Positions 8,477-16,483 of a stretch of 64,000 bases of DNA are shown piece after piece; position 1 is the stretch's first letter; the number at the start of each line of letters is the position of its first letter. This DNA comes from Methanoculleus frigidifontis (lineage in GTDB: Archaea; Halobacteriota; Methanomicrobia; Methanomicrobiales; Methanoculleaceae): NCBI RefSeq assembly GCF_030464345.1, contig NZ_VCYH01000005.1, forward strand, positions 1 through 64,000, in the 5' to 3' direction. Under the pieces are notes generated by a model. The model was not told where the DNA came from, made no database searches, and was given only the letters and a program-made list of their open reading frames with translations. The position numbers were made by a program, and so were the translations under genes.

Positions 8477-10203
8477 AGTCCGCCTCCGAAAAACCCTGCC
8501 AGCACCATGTGCATCAGCCCGCCGACGAGCAATGCCGTTCCGGTCATGACGGCAGCCGAAAGGAGCATGTCTCTCAGGCCGAGCTCGCGGAGGAGCACCG
8601 CGAACGTGGCAATGCAGGGGAAGTACATTGTCAGCATCGTCACCGCGATCACAAGCTGGACCGGCGTCATGCCCAGGGGGACGAGCATTCCGACCGCCAG
8701 GTCTTTGCGCAGGATGCCGACCAGGAGCGCGGTCGTCGCCTCTGCCGGCAGCCCGAGCCATCCTTCCATCAGCGGGGCAAGCAGGGTGCCCAGCGCATCC
8801 AGAATGCCTGCGGTGTAGAGCAGGTTGACGATCAGGATGCCGAGAAAGAGGTACGGGACGGCTTCCATGATAAACCCGCGCACCCGCATCCAGGTCTTCT
8901 TCAGGGTAAACCGGGCGCCCGGCATCCGGTACGGCGGGATCTCGAGGAAGATCTCCGGGCATTCACCGCCGATGAACCGGTTCAGCACAAGGCCCGCCGT
9001 CAGGTAGACGATCGCGAGCGTGAGGAAGACCGCCGCCACGTACTGCATCCCGAAGGATCCGAGCACTCCGACGATCATCGCGATCTGGGCCATGCACGGG
9101 ATGGAGATCCCAAGCAGGGTCGCGGCGATGAACCGCTGCTTCCGCGTCTCGAGCACCCGCGTCGCGAGGACGCCCGGGACGTTGCACCCGAGCCCGAGGA
9201 AGAGCGGGATGATCCCGTAGCCGTGCATCCCGAGCCGGTGGAAGAAGGTGTCGGTCAGCGTCGCGAGCCTCGGGAGGTAGCCGGAGTCCTCCATGATCGA
9301 GAGCGTGAGATAAAATGCGACGATGTATGGCAGCACCATCGCAAAGGGGACGTAGAGGCCGGTCGTCAGCAGCCCCATCGATTCGACGTAGTCGATCCCG
9401 CCGTCCGTGATCTGCCCGATCAGGATGTCGTGCAGGAGGCCCGGCCCCAGCATATCGGAGAGGTACAGGACGAAAGGGGTGTAGAGTTCGAAGAGCGGTT
9501 CGAAGATGTACTGGATAAGGCTCTCGCCGATCAGCCGCACCACCCAGAAAGCGGCGGCAATCACTCCTATGGCAATGATCAGGCCGCTCACCGGCCTGAC
9601 ACTCGCCTCCGCGAGCCGGTCGCGGAAGGTGGGGTGCCGGTGGGTGATCGTCTGCACCGCATCCGTGATCCGGCCGACGGTCTTCCAGCGCTCCTCCGCG
9701 TCCATGGGTGCGACGGTGCTGGTCGGCCGCGCCTCGTCGAGCCTGCCGATGAGGTCGCTGATCCCCTGCCCGGAGAGCCCGACCGTTGGTACGACCGGCA
9801 CACCCAGCAGGCGCTCGAGGCTCCCGACGTCAATGTCGATCCCCTGGTGAACCGCCTCGTCCCAGAGATTGAGTGCGACGATGGTCGGTTTCCCGGTCTC
9901 AAGCACCTCGAGCGTCAGGAAGAGGTTCCGTTCCAGGTTGGTCGCGTCGACGACGTTGATCACCAGGTCGGCCGTCCCGACCATCTCGGCTGCTATCTCC
10001 TCGGCGGCGTTGGAGGGCTGAAGAGAGTAGGTTCCGGGAGCGTCGACGAGCTCGGTGGCCGCCCCGCCGATGTGCATGGTGCCCCGGGAATAATCCACGG
10101 TGGTGCCCGGATAGTTCGAGGTGATGACGTGTGCCCCGGTCAGCCGTGAAAACATCCCGCTCTTGCCGACGTTCGGGTTACCCATCAGGACGATGCGCTT
10201 CAT
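8473..10203 (-). CDS. feoB: Ferrous iron transporter FeoB
   Basis: This 576-residue protein begins with a GTPase domain: G1 GNPNVGKS at residues 8-15, G2-region SNYPGTTVDYS, G3 DAPGTYSL near 54 and G4-like NLWD near 112. A short helical linker follows, then a polytopic membrane region with the FeoB hallmarks GLGCNVPGVLATR, SIPCMAQI and a second Gate-like half with YFPCIATFAVL. It imports Fe(II) across the cell membrane. It is shorter than most bacterial FeoB (about 700-770 residues) but all core segments are present. Its ATG overlaps the feoA stop (ATGA), and its own stop overlaps the dtxR start, so the three genes are translationally coupled. Confidence 0.93.
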   Translation of the reverse strand: MKRIVLMGNPNVGKSGMFSRLTGAHVITSNYPGTTVDYSRGTMHIGGAATELVDAPGTYSLQPSNAAEEIAAEMVGTADLVINVVDATNLERNLFLTLEVLETGKPTIVALNLWDEAVHQGIDIDVGSLERLLGVPVVPTVGLSGQGISDLIGRLDEARPTSTVAPMDAEERWKTVGRITDAVQTITHRHPTFRDRLAEASVRPVSGLIIAIGVIAAAFWVVRLIGESLIQYIFEPLFELYTPFVLYLSDMLGPGLLHDILIGQITDGGIDYVESMGLLTTGLYVPFAMVLPYIVAFYLTLSIMEDSGYLPRLATLTDTFFHRLGMHGYGIIPLFLGLGCNVPGVLATRVLETRKQRFIAATLLGISIPCMAQIAMIVGVLGSFGMQYVAAVFLTLAIVYLTAGLVLNRFIGGECPEIFLEIPPYRMPGARFTLKKTWMRVRGFIMEAVPYLFLGILIVNLLYTAGILDALGTLLAPLMEGWLGLPAEATTALLVGILRKDLAVGMLVPLGMTPVQLVIAVTMLTMYFPCIATFAVLLRELGLRDMLLSAAVMTGTALLVGGLMHMVLAGFFGGGL

Positions 10204-10433
10204 GCCTGCACGTCCACCAGAACCCTGCGAGCCATTCCTCGCCCGAGTGTCACTGCACGGCCGTCTACGCTCACGACGACCGGGCCGCCGAAGGGGTGGC
10301 GGGCAACTACTGTCAGTATCTTTCCTTCGCGGATGCCGATGGTTCGGAGTTTCCAGGCGAAGCCCTGGGATCCGGTAAATCCGGCGACTGCCGCTCGTGT
10401 GCCTGCCTGCAGGGTGATCAGTTCGGTTGTCAT
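10200..10433 (-). CDS. feoA: FeoA SH3-like iron transport protein
   Basis: This 77-residue protein has one FeoA/SH3-like beta-barrel: ITLQAGTRAAVAGF, WKLRTIGIREGKILTVVARHP, GPVVVSVDGRAVTLGRGMA and a final VLVDVQA. FeoA binds FeoB and is needed for ferrous uptake. Two ATGs are possible (10433, 10439). A GGA lies a few bases upstream of either, and 10433 gives the canonical N-terminus. It is first in the operon, and its leader contains a 16-bp DtxR-like palindrome ending 10 bases before the ATG. Confidence 0.9.
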   Translation of the reverse strand: MTTELITLQAGTRAAVAGFTGSQGFAWKLRTIGIREGKILTVVARHPFGGPVVVSVDGRAVTLGRGMARRVLVDVQA

Positions 10434-10442
10434 ATGCATCCT

Positions 10443-10458
10443 TTTAGGTTTGCCTAAA
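10443..10458 (-). promoter_or_regulatory. DtxR-like operator 1 upstream of feoA
   Basis: TTTAGG-TTTG-CCTAAA is a perfect inverted repeat with 6-base arms and a 4-base spacer. It resembles the TTAGGTTAGSCTAA core of DtxR/IdeR boxes. It lies 10-25 bases before the feoA ATG, near the expected transcription start, where a bound repressor would block initiation. Confidence 0.75.
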
Positions 10459-10487
10459 TGATCGGTCGGCGGCGGAGGGATTAATGA

Positions 10488-10503
10488 TTTCGGTATACCT
10501 AAA
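10488..10503 (-). promoter_or_regulatory. DtxR-like operator 2 upstream of feoA
   Basis: TTTCGG-TATA-CCTAAA is a second copy of the same palindrome, with one mismatch between the arms. Its centre is 45 bp from that of operator 1. An AT-rich ATTAATCAT-type stretch between the two sites (10479-10489) could be the TATA region, so the two operators would flank the promoter core. Confidence 0.65.
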
Positions 10504-10514
10504 AATCCGTGACG

Positions 10515-10532
10515 CCGGCATGCCGGTTTTTT
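10515..10532. repeat. Palindrome CCGGCATGCCGG followed by T6
   Basis: A perfect 12-bp palindrome (10515-10526) is followed directly by six T on the plus strand. It lies between the divergent feoA and ROK-kinase promoters and has no plus-strand gene upstream to terminate. It may insulate the two transcription units or be a protein-binding site. About 270 bases (10434-10701) separate the two genes, and I see no coding sequence there. Confidence 0.4.
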
Positions 10533-10701
10533 ACCCTCCCGAAGGCCGTCATTGATGGAGCGCAGAAGATGCACGGATCGCCGCCGGGACCGGACCGGCC
10601 GATCGACCGCCCGCGTACCGGAATGGGGGAGATGGGGTAACCTTTAGGTATTGGGCGAACCAGGCTTATCGACAGGAACGCCGGTGAACGGGGAGGAAGA
10701 A

Positions 10702-11628
10702 ATGCCGAATTTCATAGCGGTCGATCTCGGGGGGACGAACATCCGTGCCGGCATCGTCACGGATGCGGGGACTGTTCTGGAACACACAGCCGCCCCGACA
10801 CCCGTCACCGGGCGGTCGGGGGCGGTTATCACCGATGCGATCGCCCGGCTCATCGATGATCTGCAGGGGAGTCCCGCAGCTGCGGCAGTAGCGGCCATCG
10901 GTATCAGTTCGGCAGGTCCTCTCGACCCTGAGCGGGGAGCGGTGATCCGTTCGCCGAACATTGCCTTTCCTGAAGTGGATCTCGTAGAACCGCTCACCGA
11001 GCAGTTCGGGCTGCCGGTCTTCCTCGTCAACGACGCCCGGGCGGGTCTGCTCGGCGAGCGATGGGTCGGTGCCGCCCGGGGGTATGCGAACATCGTCTAC
11101 ATCACCATGTCCACCGGTATCGGCGGGGGTGCGATCGTCGGCGGCCGCCTGCTCTTGGGAAGAAACGGCAACGCCGGCGAGGTCGGGCACCTCTTCGTCG
11201 ACAACCGCTACGATCAGCTCTGCGGGTGCGGGTACCACGGCCACTGGGAGGCGTACGGCTCCGGTCGGTTCATGCCCCGGTTCTTCACTGTCTGGCAGGA
11301 GAGCGAGGGGATCGGTGATGCCGGGTTTGCGGCAGACACCCCCGCGGCGATCTTCGCCGCCGCCCGGGCAGGAGAACCTGTCGCCCTCGCGTTCATGGAG
11401 GCGCTCGGCCGGGTGAATGCCCGGGGAATCTCGAACGTCATCGCCGCCTATAATCCCGAGATAATCGTCTTAGACGGGCCTATCGCCCGCCACAACGGCG
11501 ATCTCGTGATGGAGCACCTGCTACCGTTCGTCGACCGATACCTGGCACTGCCCCGCCTGGTCATCAGCAGCCTCGCCGGCCGGGCGCCGCTCCTCGGTGC
11601 TGCAGCGTACGCACGGGAGCGCCTCTGA
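10702..11628 (+). CDS. ROK family sugar kinase (glucokinase-like)
   Basis: This 308-residue protein has the ROK layout: ATP phosphate-binding DLGGTNIRAGIV at residues 8-19, a second glycine-rich STGIGGGAIVGG near 137, the catalytic-Asp motif FLVNDARAG near 109 and a ROK zinc motif, CGCGYHGHWEAYGSG near 175. One usual zinc cysteine is replaced by His (GHWE in place of GCWE/GCLE). It likely phosphorylates glucose or a related hexose with ATP. An ATG at 10651 is also in frame, but GGGAGG at 10691-10696 sits 5 bases before the ATG at 10702. It overlaps the next gene by one base (TGATG). With the glucan phosphorylase 2.6 kb away, a role in glycogen or hexose metabolism is plausible. Confidence 0.85.
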   Translation: MPNFIAVDLGGTNIRAGIVTDAGTVLEHTAAPTPVTGRSGAVITDAIARLIDDLQGSPAAAAVAAIGISSAGPLDPERGAVIRSPNIAFPEVDLVEPLTEQFGLPVFLVNDARAGLLGERWVGAARGYANIVYITMSTGIGGGAIVGGRLLLGRNGNAGEVGHLFVDNRYDQLCGCGYHGHWEAYGSGRFMPRFFTVWQESEGIGDAGFAADTPAAIFAAARAGEPVALAFMEALGRVNARGISNVIAAYNPEIIVLDGPIARHNGDLVMEHLLPFVDRYLALPRLVISSLAGRAPLLGAAAYARERL

Positions 11629-11987
11629 TGCGGGAGTCTGCGGCGGCAGCCGTCGAGAAGCGCCGCTCCCGGTTCTATGCCCATCTCTACGAGATCGAGG
11701 GTACGGACGATCTCAAAATCATTCTTGAGCAGCACCGGCGGTGCTACCGGAAGGCAACCCACCACTGCGCTGCTCTCCGTATCGCCGGCATGGAGGAGTT
11801 CCGGAGCGATCGCGAGGTCGGCCAGCCCGGCCGTGTGCTCCTGGACGTGCTCCGGCGGCATGCCCTCGACCGGCATGCGCTGGTCGTCTCGCGGATCTTC
11901 GGGGGCGTCAAACTCGGCCCGGGCGGTGTTGCCCGGGCGTTCCGGGACGCGGGTGAGCTGGCGGCGGCGGCAGAGCGGGAACGTTAA
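11628..11987 (+). CDS. IMPACT/YigZ (UPF0029) family protein
   Basis: This 119-residue protein matches the IMPACT N-terminal fold: KRRSRFYAHLYEI, a helix with DLKIILEQHRRCYRKATHHCAALR, VGQPGRVLLDVL, and the signature SRIFGGVKLGPGGVARAF. IMPACT/YigZ proteins are linked to translational control (eukaryotic Gcn1 binding) or to nucleic-acid binding; the archaeal role is unknown. It lacks the second, YigZ C-terminal domain. The ATG overlaps the ROK kinase stop by one base, so the two are almost certainly co-translated. Confidence 0.8.
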   Translation: MRESAAAAVEKRRSRFYAHLYEIEGTDDLKIILEQHRRCYRKATHHCAALRIAGMEEFRSDREVGQPGRVLLDVLRRHALDRHALVVSRIFGGVKLGPGGVARAFRDAGELAAAAERER

Positions 11988-11990
11988 TAT
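11984..11990 (+). promoter_or_regulatory. TATA box of the DUF3267 gene (leaderless)
   Basis: TTAATAT is centred 25 bases before the ATG at 12012, with no ribosome site in between. It overlaps the stop region of the upstream gene. Confidence 0.5.
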
Positions 11991-12011
11991 CCCCCGTTGT
12001 CATCATATCTG

Positions 12012-12605
12012 ATGGTGCAGCCGGCGATGCAGGAGATCGGCAGGCTCGATCTCTCGACGAAGAGAAACCTGATTCTTCTCCAGGTGGCGGGGTTCATCGT
12101 CCTTCTGGCCGCGGGATTCCTTGCTCTGCAGGCGGCGATCCTGCTCCGGCCCGATATTCCCGCCGAGGCTTCGTTTACCCTCTCCGGCTCCGAAGGACTG
12201 GCCGCCATCGCCGCCGCGCTTGCCGTCCTTATCGGGGCGACGACGGTTCTGGTGGCGGTGCACGAAGGGGTGCATGCCCTGTTCTTCTGGCTTGTTACGG
12301 GGAAACGTCCTTATTTCGGGGTTACCGGGTTTTACGCATACGTCGGCGCACCGCCCGGCGTCGCAATCACGCGGAACCGGTACCTGGGAATTGCGCTTGC
12401 ACCGCTGCTCGTCGTCACCCTCGCCGGGCTTCTCCTGCTCCCTGCGGTTCCCCTCATCGCCCTGCCGCCGCTCCTGCTTCTCCTGATCCTGAACGCGGCC
12501 GGATCGGTCGGAGATCTTATTGCGTCCTGCTGGCTGCTCCGGTATCCCCCGTCCGTCCTCGTCGGCGACCAGGGGGTTGCCGTTGTCGTCATCCGGCCCG
12601 CCTGA
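12012..12605 (+). CDS. DUF3267 zincin-like membrane protein
   Basis: This 197-residue membrane protein has four or five hydrophobic helices (residues about 20-40, 65-90, 125-165). It has an HEGVHALFF motif near residue 84, a HExxH-type zinc site inside a helix, and a downstream NAAGSVGD motif supplying a possible third ligand (Asp). This is the DUF3267 pattern, thought to be an intramembrane-type metalloprotease. Substrate is unknown. The ATG at 12012 is chosen because the TATA box lies 25 bases upstream. Confidence 0.75.
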   Translation: MVQPAMQEIGRLDLSTKRNLILLQVAGFIVLLAAGFLALQAAILLRPDIPAEASFTLSGSEGLAAIAAALAVLIGATTVLVAVHEGVHALFFWLVTGKRPYFGVTGFYAYVGAPPGVAITRNRYLGIALAPLLVVTLAGLLLLPAVPLIALPPLLLLLILNAAGSVGDLIASCWLLRYPPSVLVGDQGVAVVVIRPA

Positions 12606-12636
12606 CGGACGTTCCCCTTCCTGGATCGGGATCGGC

Positions 12637-12924
12637 TCAGCGTTTCGGCTCCTCCCGCTCCATCACCTCACGGATCTTGCGCTCTTCCCACTCCTTGCCG
12701 AAGATCCGGTTCCCGACAAAGACGTCGAGCGCATGAAATACGAGACCGACACCCCAGAAGAGTGTTACCCAGTAGAACCAGAGGGCTCCCGGACTCGTGA
12801 GGAGGTTGATCGCCACGAGCAGGAGATTGATGGTAATATAGATCCCGAGGTGGGTGTAAAAGCCCCGAACATCTTCGACGTGCTTCCTCGCCCGGCGATA
12901 CCGTTCCTCCTCATCCGCTGCCAT
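12637..12924 (-). CDS. 2TM domain protein
   Basis: This 95-residue protein has the 2TM-domain pattern: a charged start (EEERYRRARKHVEDVRGFYTH), helix 1 (LGIYITINLLLVAINL), an aromatic turn (GALWFYWVTLFWGVGLVFHALDVF) forming helix 2, and a basic/acidic tail (GKEWEERKIREVMEREE). It is a small membrane protein of unknown function, in bacteria often found attached to histidine kinases. A longer reading from 12993 is unlikely because a TATA box at 12947-12954 lies 27 bases before the ATG at 12924. Confidence 0.75.
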   Translation of the reverse strand: MAADEEERYRRARKHVEDVRGFYTHLGIYITINLLLVAINLLTSPGALWFYWVTLFWGVGLVFHALDVFVGNRIFGKEWEERKIREVMEREEPKR

Positions 12925-12946
12925 CAACGTATCGTTGTCGCAGGTC

Positions 12947-12954
12947 GATATAAA
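12947..12954 (-). promoter_or_regulatory. TATA box of the 2TM gene (leaderless)
   Basis: On the minus strand TTTATATC is centred 27 bases upstream of the ATG at 12924, the spacing of a leaderless archaeal promoter. This decides the start codon. Confidence 0.55.
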
Positions 12955-13041
12955 GAGATGGGATCCGTTTCCGCTGGAATTACACTTTCGCACCCCGCAG
13001 AGCCCGGGTTTATGGGATCACGTGCCGATCCCCCTATCAGG

Positions 13042-13452
13042 ATGGGTGATATGGTGCAGAAAGCAGGATTTGTTCAGCGGTATCGCTGCTATGTATACGA
13101 CCGGCGGGGGTACCCCTGCCAGATTGTGGAGCTCACCCTCCACGGCGTCCGCTACGGAATCCGGGACGGCGAGGTCCGCCGGGCACTCGCAGGCAGGGGA
13201 GCCGCTCGTGTCGAGGCTCTCCGGCAGGACTGGCGGCAGTATCTGGACGGGACCGTGGGGCATGCACGCCGCTCGGGGAATGCCCGGGGGCTGGTCATAG
13301 AACTCGCGACCGGGACATGTTTCTCCGTCTCCGCCGAAAGCCTGCGGGAGGTGCTCGACAGGAGACGCGCCTACGCATCCGTCATCGAGATAGCACCCCG
13401 CCCTCCCCACGCCGATTCGACCCGGCAGCGGACCCTCGCCGGCATCGCCTGA
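13042..13452 (+). CDS. Hypothetical protein, 136 residues
   Basis: I do not recognise this protein. It starts MGDMVQKAGF, has a predicted beta-rich first half (RYRCYVYDRRGYPCQIVEL, VRYGIRDGEVRRAL) and an Arg-rich helical middle (VEALRQDWRQYL), then GLVIELATGTCFSVSAESLREVL. There is no signal peptide and no membrane helix. ATGs at 13042 and 13051 are both possible. The longer upstream extension of the frame has no codon logic and overlaps the 2TM promoter. Codon use matches its neighbours, so I accept it as a real gene of unknown function. Confidence 0.6.
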   Translation: MGDMVQKAGFVQRYRCYVYDRRGYPCQIVELTLHGVRYGIRDGEVRRALAGRGAARVEALRQDWRQYLDGTVGHARRSGNARGLVIELATGTCFSVSAESLREVLDRRRAYASVIEIAPRPPHADSTRQRTLAGIA

Positions 13453-13485
13453 CCCGCAGAGATCTGCGCCGCCGTCCGGTGCCCC

Positions 13486-13956
13486 TCACGCCATGGGTGG
13501 GACCGGCATCGCCCGGCGTTGTGCGTCCATGATCATCCGGAAATCATCCTCGGGGATCGCACGCATGGCCTGGCCGCGGATATAGTCGGACCACTGCTGC
13601 TTATCCGCAACGAAACTGAGTTTCGGGATAAGCGGCTCTAACGAGATGGGAGGATCGAATACTGCGATCGGTCTCAATGCAACCCGATAAGGCAGTACTC
13701 CGTCGCCAAAATTCACCGGTCCGGGGAAGATACGTGCCGTGTCTCTGTAGACATCCGAGACAATCTCAAAGCAGGCGGCAACCGTCGGTGGCGATGCCGC
13801 TCTTCCGGCTCCCTGCTGGTCGACGTAGATGAGCAGGGTATCCCCGATCTCAGTCCGTACTATCCAGTTGAAAAAACGCATAGGAACGCCCCAGACGTTC
13901 TTTTGAAGAATAATCCTGGCGTTCTGGCCACTCGAGAATCCAAGCCAGCGGGTCAT
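13486..13956 (-). CDS. EVE domain protein
   Basis: This 156-residue protein is a single EVE (PUA/YTH-like) domain: MTRWLGFSSGQNARIILQ, KNVWGVPMRFFNWI, GDTLLIYVDQ, ACFEIVSDVYRD, GDGVLPYRVALRPI, LIPKLSFVADKQQWSDYIRG and AMRAIPEDDF. EVE domains bind modified bases in RNA or DNA through an aromatic cage, and archaeal stand-alone copies have unproven targets. The Trp residues WGVP and QQWSDY could form the cage. A TATA box at 13981-13987 gives a leaderless start at 13956. Confidence 0.82.
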   Translation of the reverse strand: MTRWLGFSSGQNARIILQKNVWGVPMRFFNWIVRTEIGDTLLIYVDQQGAGRAASPPTVAACFEIVSDVYRDTARIFPGPVNFGDGVLPYRVALRPIAVFDPPISLEPLIPKLSFVADKQQWSDYIRGQAMRAIPEDDFRMIMDAQRRAMPVPPMA

Positions 13957-14236
13957 TGAGTCTGCACTGGCGGTGCAAGACTATAATGGTTTCGCGGGTA
14001 CCGCCCGGCAGGGGATCACCCGCGGGACAGCGGCGCCCGGCCGTATGGATTGTCGTGTCCGGTCACCTGGAAAAAAGGAAGACTATATGAAGTATGATGC
14101 CCGTATAGTCTGGCCTGCCGCAGAGATGCGGTGTGTAGATTCCCGGGGTGTTCGCCTGCTGCAGCCGGCATGCGGGGAAGACCTTATGTACTGGTGTACC
14201 TATTGAGCCATCGGGAAAACTTCCGGTGGGATCGAG
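13957..14236. other. Intergenic region between EVE and glucan phosphorylase genes
   Basis: This 280-base stretch holds two divergent promoters. On the minus strand ATTATAG at 13981-13987 serves the EVE gene as a leaderless promoter. Candidate TATA boxes for the phosphorylase are the ACTATATGA near 14081-14090 and the CTTATGTA near 14183. A 77-codon frame at 13973-14206 has no protein-like features, and I do not call it a gene. Confidence 0.5.
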
Positions 14237-16435
14237 ATGATGGACATACCAGTAAATCAGAACATACCGGCAGACCGTTTCTCCCACGTCCCTGAGCGCA
14301 TCTACGGGCTCGTGGAACTCGCATATAATCTCTGGTGGAGCTGGCACTCCTCGGCAGCAGGACTCTTCAAGCAGCTCAACCGTGCGGAATGGAAGAACTG
14401 CCGCCAGAACCCGGTGAAGATGCTCCTTGAGATCCCTCCCCGGTTCCTGGAGCGTGCCGCCGAAGATCCGGACTATCTCCGGCGCTACGATCTCCTCTTC
14501 TTTCGGTTTCGGCACGACATGGATAGGAGGAACAGCTGGTTCTCGGAGAACTACCCGGAGCGGATGCCGCTTACCATCGCCTACTTCTCCTCGGAGTTCG
14601 GGGTGCACCATTCTCTCCCCCTCTATGCCGGAGGGCTCGGCATCCTTGCGGGAGACCATATCAAGGAGTCCAGCGATCTCGGTGTGCCCATGGTCGCCGT
14701 CGGTTTCCTGTACGCGGAAGGCTACGCACATCAGCACCTTCAGGCCGACGGATGGCAGAAGAATGTCGTGGAGGTCTTTAATCGCGATTCCGCTCCGATA
14801 ACCCGGGTGATGGACGAGAACGGGAAACACCTCGTCGTACAGGTGCCCATCATCGAACCGCCGATCTATGTGGCGGTCTGGAAAGTTCAGGTCGGGAAAG
14901 TTCCGCTCATTCTTCTGGACACCCATATCGATGAGAACCTGCCGGAGAACCGAAGCATCTCTCACCGGCTGTATGAACACGACCTTGAGATGCGGCTCCG
15001 GCAGGAGCTGGTGCTCGGTATCGGCGGACGAAAGGTGCTCTCCGTCCTCGGGATCGAGTACTCGGCCATGCACCTCAACGAAGGCCATTCGGCATTCGCC
15101 CTGCTCGAACGGCTTCGGGAACGGGTATCGAGCGGGATGTCGTTTGAGGAGGCGAAAGAGCAGGTGCGCAACACCTCGATATTCACCACGCATACACCGG
15201 TTCCTGCAGGGCACGATGTCTTCCCGTTCGACCTGATGGACCGGTATTTCAGGAACTACGCTCCCTCGCTCGGGATCGACTGGGATACATTCCTTGGTTT
15301 CGGGAGATCGGCGCATGCCCCTGAAGCGGGTTTCAACATGGCCGCTTTTGCCCTCCGGATGACGCGGCACCACAATGGGGTTTCAGCAAAGCATGGTGAG
15401 GTTGCACGCCGGATGTGGCAGGGTCTCTGGCCGGGAACGCCGGTCGAGCAGGTTCCGATCGACCACATCACCAACGGGGTGCACATACCGACCTGGCTGA
15501 ACCCCTGGATGGAGGCGCTCTTCGATAAATACCTTGATCCCGTCTACCCGACCTGGCGGGAGGATTACGATAACCGGCTTATCTGGAATCTCATCGACGA
15601 GATCCCGGACAAGGAGCTCTGGGACCTGCACCTCTGGCTGAAGGTGAAGTTCTTTGCCCGGATCCGGGAGCGGAAACGATTAAAATGGGCGGAGTTCCGG
15701 AACGAACCCCGCAACCTCGTTTCGGAAGGGCTGCTGCTCGATGCAAACGTCCTGACGATCGGATTTGCCCGCCGGTTCGCCGAGTACAAGCGTGCCGACC
15801 TCATCTTCGAAGACTTCGAACGGCTCGAGAGTATCGTCACCGATCGCTGGCGCCCGGTTCAGTTCGTCTTCGCCGGGAAGGCGCACCCGGTGGACGACTT
15901 CGGAAAAGAGATCCTCCGGCGGATCTACAAGTTCGCGGGGCTGCCGGACTTTGCCGGCCGGATAGCCTTCGTCGAGAACTACGGGGAAGAAGTTGCCCAC
16001 CACCTGGTGCAGGGCGTCGACATCTGGCTCAACAATCCGGTGCCGCTGATGGAGGCGAGCGGGACGAGCGGTATGAAGGCCGCCATCAACGGCGTGCCGA
16101 ACCTCTCCATCCTGGACGGTTGGTGGGTCGAGGGCTACAACGGGAGAAACGGCTGGGCGTTCGAGGGGCATCAGCCTTACGGTAAGAACCGGATGGCGGA
16201 TGCAAACACCATCTACGATATCATCGAGAAGCAAGTGGCTCCGCTCTACTACACCCGCTCCATGGACGAGGTGCCCCTTGGGTGGGTGAAAGTCATGAAA
16301 GAGTCGATCAAGAGTTGTGTCTGGCAGTACTCGGCGCGCCGGATGGTGAAGGAGTATATCACGCGCTACTATCCGTCGGTCTGTATGTATGCAGGGGAAC
16401 CCACCACCGGTGTGGTGCAGGTCTGCAGGCCGTAG
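14237..16435 (+). CDS. glgP: Alpha-glucan phosphorylase (GT35)
   Basis: This 732-residue cytosolic enzyme starts with the DUF3417 segment of archaeal/thermophile-type phosphorylases (ELAYNLWWSWHSSAAGLF). It continues with the GT35 core: YFSSEFGVHHSLPLYAGGLGILAGDH, HLNEGHSAFALLERL, FTTHTPVPAGHDVF, GFARRFAEYKRADLIF and the PLP-lysine block EASGTSGMKAAINGV, where K follows GTSGM. It releases glucose-1-phosphate from glycogen or maltodextrin with inorganic phosphate. Length fits the short DUF3417 subfamily (about 700-850). The start is ATG at 14237 or 14240. Nearby genes include a ROK kinase and a TSUP exporter, but nothing is obviously operonic with it. Confidence 0.92.
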   Translation: MMDIPVNQNIPADRFSHVPERIYGLVELAYNLWWSWHSSAAGLFKQLNRAEWKNCRQNPVKMLLEIPPRFLERAAEDPDYLRRYDLLFFRFRHDMDRRNSWFSENYPERMPLTIAYFSSEFGVHHSLPLYAGGLGILAGDHIKESSDLGVPMVAVGFLYAEGYAHQHLQADGWQKNVVEVFNRDSAPITRVMDENGKHLVVQVPIIEPPIYVAVWKVQVGKVPLILLDTHIDENLPENRSISHRLYEHDLEMRLRQELVLGIGGRKVLSVLGIEYSAMHLNEGHSAFALLERLRERVSSGMSFEEAKEQVRNTSIFTTHTPVPAGHDVFPFDLMDRYFRNYAPSLGIDWDTFLGFGRSAHAPEAGFNMAAFALRMTRHHNGVSAKHGEVARRMWQGLWPGTPVEQVPIDHITNGVHIPTWLNPWMEALFDKYLDPVYPTWREDYDNRLIWNLIDEIPDKELWDLHLWLKVKFFARIRERKRLKWAEFRNEPRNLVSEGLLLDANVLTIGFARRFAEYKRADLIFEDFERLESIVTDRWRPVQFVFAGKAHPVDDFGKEILRRIYKFAGLPDFAGRIAFVENYGEEVAHHLVQGVDIWLNNPVPLMEASGTSGMKAAINGVPNLSILDGWWVEGYNGRNGWAFEGHQPYGKNRMADANTIYDIIEKQVAPLYYTRSMDEVPLGWVKVMKESIKSCVWQYSARRMVKEYITRYYPSVCMYAGEPTTGVVQVCRP

Positions 16436-16483
16436 CCCCCGGCTCTCTCCCCGGCAGATCCGGCCGGGATCCAGGCACGCGAG

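Noticed and set aside
8509-10149. 546-codon plus-strand frame opposite feoB
   Set aside because: It is the exact antisense of feoB, with an Arg/Asp/His/Pro-rich composition and no domain; high GC opens such frames.
13973-14206. 77-codon plus-strand frame before glgP
   Set aside because: It overlaps two promoters, has no ribosome site and has unconvincing composition.
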